Shown here piece after piece: positions 5,210 through 7,707 of a stretch of 7,707 nt of DNA (the stretch's first letter is position 1; each line of letters starts with the position of its first letter). Origin of the DNA: an uncultured Xanthobacteraceae bacterium. Lineage in GTDB: Bacteria; Pseudomonadota; Alphaproteobacteria; Rhizobiales; Xanthobacteraceae. The position numbers were made by a program, and so were the translations under genes. Below the pieces are notes generated by a model, which saw only the letters and a list, made by a program, of their open reading frames with translations, made no database searches and was not told where the DNA came from. The stretch lies in the NCBI GenBank assembly GCA_955652925.1, contig CATPCO010000481.1:1-7707 (forward strand), written 5' to 3'.

Positions 5210-6073
5210 TCAGGGGAATTTGAAACCCACACCCACCCGGCCGGTCTGCACAACGCTGCTGATATGCCAAATTGGCGCAAACCCGATGAACTCATATTCG
5301 GCGCGCAAGAAAACGTGCGGCATCACCATGACATCGACGCCGCCGCCAATAGACCAGCCCCAGATGAACGCGCCGTTCTTGACGGCCGATTCTGAGAATG
5401 TGAACGGGATACATGGGGGGCTGGCGACCGGATCGCAGGAATTCGGGTCTGGGGGCGGCGTCGGATTTTGTTGTCCAGTCACGGTCGCGGAACGCGTGAC
5501 GTCTGCGCGCCCAGCCGCCACGCCGATCATGGCGTAGGGCAGGAAATTGCCGGCATCCCAGCCCGCGCGTCCGCGCAAGGTAAGAGTATCAGTGATGCGC
5601 ATCGAGGCGCCACCAGAGAGGTTGACGTTATAGTTGTTGCCGCCGGCCGAGGTGTTGATGGAGAGTGGCGTCATGGGCGCCACGCTGGAGAAGCTGGTCC
5701 GGCTGTAGTTGAGCTCGGCGCCGAGGATCAGGCTTTCCCAGGGACTGTTGTAGCCGATGAAGAACCCCCCGCTCGCGCCCCTCGTGTCTGCCTTACCGAG
5801 CACCTGCCAGGTGGAAACCTGCTGTTCCTGCTCCAGCGTGAGCTGGCGCAACTCGTGCGCGACGAGGTCCTGCGTGGTTGTTCTGAAATCGTTGCTGGCC
5901 ACGCCAGCCCCGATCTGACCGCCGAAATAGAAGCCTCCCCAAGTCGAGCAGCACGCCGGTCCGGGCGCGGGCAGAAAGCTCTGCGAGCCGCGCAAGGTTG
6001 GGAGCTCGAATTCCTGCGAGTAGGCGCCGGTGACCGAGGCGATCAGCGAGAAGGCGACGAGCAGGCAGCGCAT
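5210..6073 (-). CDS. Outer-membrane beta-barrel protein (Omp25/Omp31-like)
   Basis: This 287-residue protein starts at ATG 6073 after a GAGG site. A signal peptide runs to about residue 19 (GAYS before QEFEL). The barrel opens with WGGFYFGGQIGAG (45-57), the family signature, and continues with alternating strands such as LILGAELNYSR, LRGRAGW and LPYAMIGVAAGRAD (178-191). It ends with GWSIGGGVDV and FLRAEYEFIGF (255-265) and a last strand GRVGVGFKFP. Such proteins are abundant surface barrels in Brucella and rhizobia, with structural or adhesive roles. Cys 41-42 near the start and C213/C221 flanking a Pro-rich loop could form disulfides. A final Pro after Phe is unusual, since a terminal aromatic residue is the normal barrel-assembly signal. 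It lies 148 bp after a second barrel gene and has no obvious terminator of its own. Confidence 0.9.
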   Translation of the reverse strand: MRCLLVAFSLIASVTGAYSQEFELPTLRGSQSFLPAPGPACCSTWGGFYFGGQIGAGVASNDFRTTTQDLVAHELRQLTLEQEQQVSTWQVLGKADTRGASGGFFIGYNSPWESLILGAELNYSRTSFSSVAPMTPLSINTSAGGNNYNVNLSGGASMRITDTLTLRGRAGWDAGNFLPYAMIGVAAGRADVTRSATVTGQQNPTPPPDPNSCDPVASPPCIPFTFSESAVKNGAFIWGWSIGGGVDVMVMPHVFLRAEYEFIGFAPIWHISSVVQTGRVGVGFKFP

Positions 6074-6125
6074 GCAGGCCTCGTGATTCGAGCATGTCCA
6101 TCGACGCGCTGCTGATCATGAATGA

Positions 6126-6146
6126 TTAACCTTAATGAGCGGTTAG
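6126..6146. promoter_or_regulatory. CtrA-like TTAA motif upstream of the 5210-6073 barrel gene
   Basis: TTAA (6132-6135), seven bases and TTAG (6143-6146) match the CtrA half-sites TTAA-N7-TTAA except for one base. An overlapping TTAACCTTA (6126-6134) recurs exactly upstream of the neighbouring barrel gene (7214-7222). The site lies about 53-73 bp before the start codon. One mismatch makes it weak on its own; the shared context strengthens it. Confidence 0.4.
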
Positions 6147-6163
6147 CTCGGGCGGGACGCTGC

Positions 6164-6200
6164 ACAAACGAAAGCGGCGCGGGAAATTCCCGCGCCGCTT
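6164..6200 (-). terminator. Rho-independent terminator of the 6222-7124 barrel gene
   Basis: A 12-bp perfect GC-rich stem (6172-6183 with 6189-6200) has a 5-nt AAATT centre; the inverted repeat extends to 14 bp around one base. Read on the minus strand, the stem ends in CGCTT and runs into TCGTTTGTG, a T-rich tail. It starts 21 bp after the stop codon at 6222. This is the clearest terminator in the window and suggests that the two barrel genes are mostly transcribed separately. Confidence 0.88.
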
Positions 6201-6221
6201 GATCGAGGTGAGCCGGGCTGC

Positions 6222-7124
6222 TCAGCCCTTGCGCATCACCGGAGGCGGCGGCGCATAGAGCGGCGCTGGAGCCACATCTGGCGTGAGCATGAACCGCACG
6301 CCGATCCGAAGCTCCTGCGCGTCGAATTTGGTGAGCGTGTAGAACGCGTTCGGGTTTCCATTGATGTTTCCGCAGCCGAATGCGAAGCAGGCGACGTTCG
6401 GCGTGTCGATGTCGCCGAAATTGATATACCGATAGGCGAGCTCGATCTTCACGTTGTTGGTGACGTTGTAGGCCACACCGGCGTGCAACGCCCATGCCCT
6501 GGTCCACTTTGAGTTGCTGTTGGCACTATCCGGCACAAATCCGAGCGAGGCGAACCCGAAGGGAAAGCCGCTATCGGTAAAAGCGTCGAACTGGTGACGG
6601 GCGGCGCCAATTCCGGCACCGATGAACGGCGTCAGACACCACCACGTACCGAGGTCGAGATAGGCATTCGCCATGACCACCCAGGCGGAATGGTGCGCGT
6701 TGTAATGGTCGAAACAGAACTGGTCGGGGCCGAGGCCTGCCGGCGGACAGAAATCCGCGTGGCCGAAATACTGGCCGACGACCTTGAGATCCGCGGTCTT
6801 GCGGCGCTCACCGGTGACATCGAACCGGAACCAGTTGTTCCAGGCGTAGCCGATGCCGAAACCGATAAAGTCAGTATCTCCCATGTCGTGCTGAACGATC
6901 TGCCAGCTTCGCGGCCAGACAAAGTTCTGATTGAGCTGATGGTGCTCAAAATCGGAAAAGCGCTGGATGCCCAGTCCGACGTCGCCGCGCAGGTACCAGC
7001 CGCCGGTTACCACGACCGGAGCCGGAGGGGGAGGCAGAAGAGGCGGAGGCAGGTCGGCGGCAAGGGTCGCCGTGCTCACCAATGCGGCCGCTCCCGCAAG
7101 AGCAATGAAGTTCACACGAACCAT
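6222..7124 (-). CDS. Outer-membrane beta-barrel protein with proline-rich ends
   Basis: This 300-residue protein starts at ATG 7124, 8 nt after AGGA. A signal peptide ends near residue 23 (LAA before DLPPP), followed by a Pro-rich linker (25-36) and the first strand GGWYLRGDVGLGIQ (41-54). Later strands include FIGFGIGYAWNNWFRFDVTGE (86-106), LTPFIGAGIGAARH (164-177), AWALHAGVAYNVT and KIELAYRYINFGDI (226-239). The barrel closes with ELRIGVRFML (271-280), and a 20-residue Pro-rich tail follows, so the usual terminal aromatic is internal. C126/C137 and C246/C251 sit in apparent loops as close pairs. It belongs to the same broad barrel superfamily as its downstream neighbour but the two share little beyond strand patterns. 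Its precise role (porin, adhesin or structural) cannot be told. A CtrA-type box lies upstream and a terminator downstream. Confidence 0.9.
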   Translation of the reverse strand: MVRVNFIALAGAAALVSTATLAADLPPPLLPPPPAPVVVTGGWYLRGDVGLGIQRFSDFEHHQLNQNFVWPRSWQIVQHDMGDTDFIGFGIGYAWNNWFRFDVTGERRKTADLKVVGQYFGHADFCPPAGLGPDQFCFDHYNAHHSAWVVMANAYLDLGTWWCLTPFIGAGIGAARHQFDAFTDSGFPFGFASLGFVPDSANSNSKWTRAWALHAGVAYNVTNNVKIELAYRYINFGDIDTPNVACFAFGCGNINGNPNAFYTLTKFDAQELRIGVRFMLTPDVAPAPLYAPPPPVMRKG

Positions 7125-7398
7125 GACTTCGTCCTTTCGTCCGGCAAGGGCACGACGGCCCCAGGGGGATGAACCAACGGAGTTGACGATGGCAGCAAAC
7201 TCTTAACGGTGACTTAACCTTACTTTTTAACCCTAATCGTTAGTTCACACGCCGGCGCCCGACCCCGCTCAATGCCGCACATTTCGGCGAAGCAGGCTAT
7301 TTCCAGGCTATCGCGTGCGCGAGCGCTTCTTTCACCGGCAACTTGTGTCGGACCGCCCACGCGAATCATCCGCGCGGCTCACGGGGCCACGGAGATTG
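7125..7398. other. Intergenic region upstream of the barrel gene
   Basis: This 274-bp gap follows the methyltransferase stop and precedes the barrel gene on the same strand. An AT-rich patch (about 7200-7250) stands out from the GC-rich surroundings and holds three TTAAC words and the CtrA box. I see no convincing gene and no strong terminator for the methyltransferase. The open frame on the plus strand at 7315-7641 looks like a shadow of the methyltransferase. Confidence 0.6.
7203..7218. promoter_or_regulatory. CtrA box TTAA-N7-TTAAC upstream of the 6222-7124 barrel gene
   Basis: TTAA (7203-7206), seven bases and TTAAC (7214-7218) match the CtrA consensus exactly. A further TTAAC stands at 7227-7231, nine bases after the second half-site. 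The box is 79-94 bp before the start codon, a suitable distance for promoter control. CtrA is the cell-cycle response regulator of alphaproteobacteria, and Omp25 is a reported CtrA target in Brucella as far as I recall. Whether it activates or represses cannot be told. Confidence 0.55.
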
Positions 7399-7707
7399 TC
7401 AAACCAGTGCCGGCGAGGCCGGCGCCACCTTGCGTACCTTCAAGATCTGCGTCGGCCCGAAAAACGGCAGAGCCGTCAGAAACCAGCGCCGCAAACGATC
7501 CGCCACCCCGGTTTCGTAACAGTGCTCGACATACTCAAATCCGTTGCTCGCAAGAAGCGCCAGCAGGGTCTGCGGCGTCCAGGCGTAAACGTGACGGTCC
7601 CATTCGATATCGGACAACACCTCCGCGGCGAGCCGTGGTGACCGGCCGCGCCAGCGCCGGATTGCATTGCCCAGCTCGAGCCAGACGAACTTCGTCATGC
7701 GCCACAC
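7399..7707 (-). CDS. C-terminal part of a probable SAM-dependent methyltransferase, cut by window edge
   Basis: The frame is open from the window edge to TGA at 7399-7401 and gives 102 residues without a believable start, so the 5' end lies outside. The segment with RHVYAWTPQTLLALLASNGF followed by EYVEHCYE resembles the end of class I methyltransferases, where a TP-x-x-L helix precedes a GF and a beta strand. The late FFGPTQILKVRKV resembles the last strand of that fold. The SAM-binding glycine motif would be upstream, so it cannot be confirmed here. Substrate unknown; methyltransferases of this look often act in sugar, lipid or surface-polymer modification. It runs in the same direction as the barrel genes, 274 bp apart. 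Confidence 0.6.
   Translation of the reverse strand: MWRMTKFVWLELGNAIRRWRGRSPRLAAEVLSDIEWDRHVYAWTPQTLLALLASNGFEYVEHCYETGVADRLRRWFLTALPFFGPTQILKVRKVAPASPALV

Noticed and set aside
4995..5270. Longer serC start giving 483 residues
   Set aside because: The added 92 residues are low-complexity, cross palindrome copy B and overlap the end of the barrel gene; the start at 4994 matches the family.
5468..6115. 215-codon plus-strand open frame
   Set aside because: It lies opposite the barrel gene, which has a signal peptide and barrel motifs; this frame has none.
6519..6536. Third sigma-54-like TTGGCAC
   Set aside because: The -12 GC is missing at the right spacing and the site is inside the barrel coding region.

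Overview
The window looks like GC-rich chromosomal DNA from an alphaproteobacterium, most likely of the order Hyphomicrobiales (Bradyrhizobium/Rhodoplanes/Pseudolabrys-like). The evidence is the alphaproteobacterial form of SerC, a serC-serA gene pair, a Bug-family solute receptor, two small outer-membrane beta-barrels of the Omp25/Omp31 kind with proline-rich ends, C-rich palindromic repeats between genes, and a TTAA-N7-TTAA CtrA-type box. This placement is by family resemblance only. No rRNA, tRNA, insertion sequence, phage gene or CRISPR array was seen.

Layout. (1) 1-471, minus: amino-terminal part of a Bug/TctC-type periplasmic receptor, cut by the window edge. (2) 472-821: a 350-bp divergent intergenic region holding a 7-bp tandem repeat with an inverted copy, two inverted repeats, a near-consensus sigma-54 promoter (735-751) and a small leader hairpin. 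(3) 822-1253, plus: a small exported His- and Cys-rich protein of unknown function, the apparent target of that promoter. (4) 4994-1205, minus: serC, serA and a divergent NodB-fold deacetylase/allantoinase-like gene, probably one operon. A C-rich palindrome lies before serC and another between serC and serA. The last gene overlaps the His/Cys gene tail to tail by 49 bp. (5) 7124-5210, minus: two outer-membrane beta-barrel genes, the first ending in a clear intrinsic terminator, with CtrA-like TTAA motifs upstream of both. (6) 7707-7399, minus: the carboxy-terminal end of a probable SAM-dependent methyltransferase, cut by the window edge.

Function. SerA oxidises 3-phosphoglycerate and SerC transaminates the product, the first two steps of serine synthesis. 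The third gene has no evident link to serine and probably rides on the same transcript. The barrels are surface proteins that may share cell-cycle control. The least explained part is the sigma-54 promoter, its possible enhancer sites and the unrecognised His/Cys-rich protein at about 640-1253. That is the best candidate for something undescribed. The other genes are ordinary housekeeping or envelope functions.
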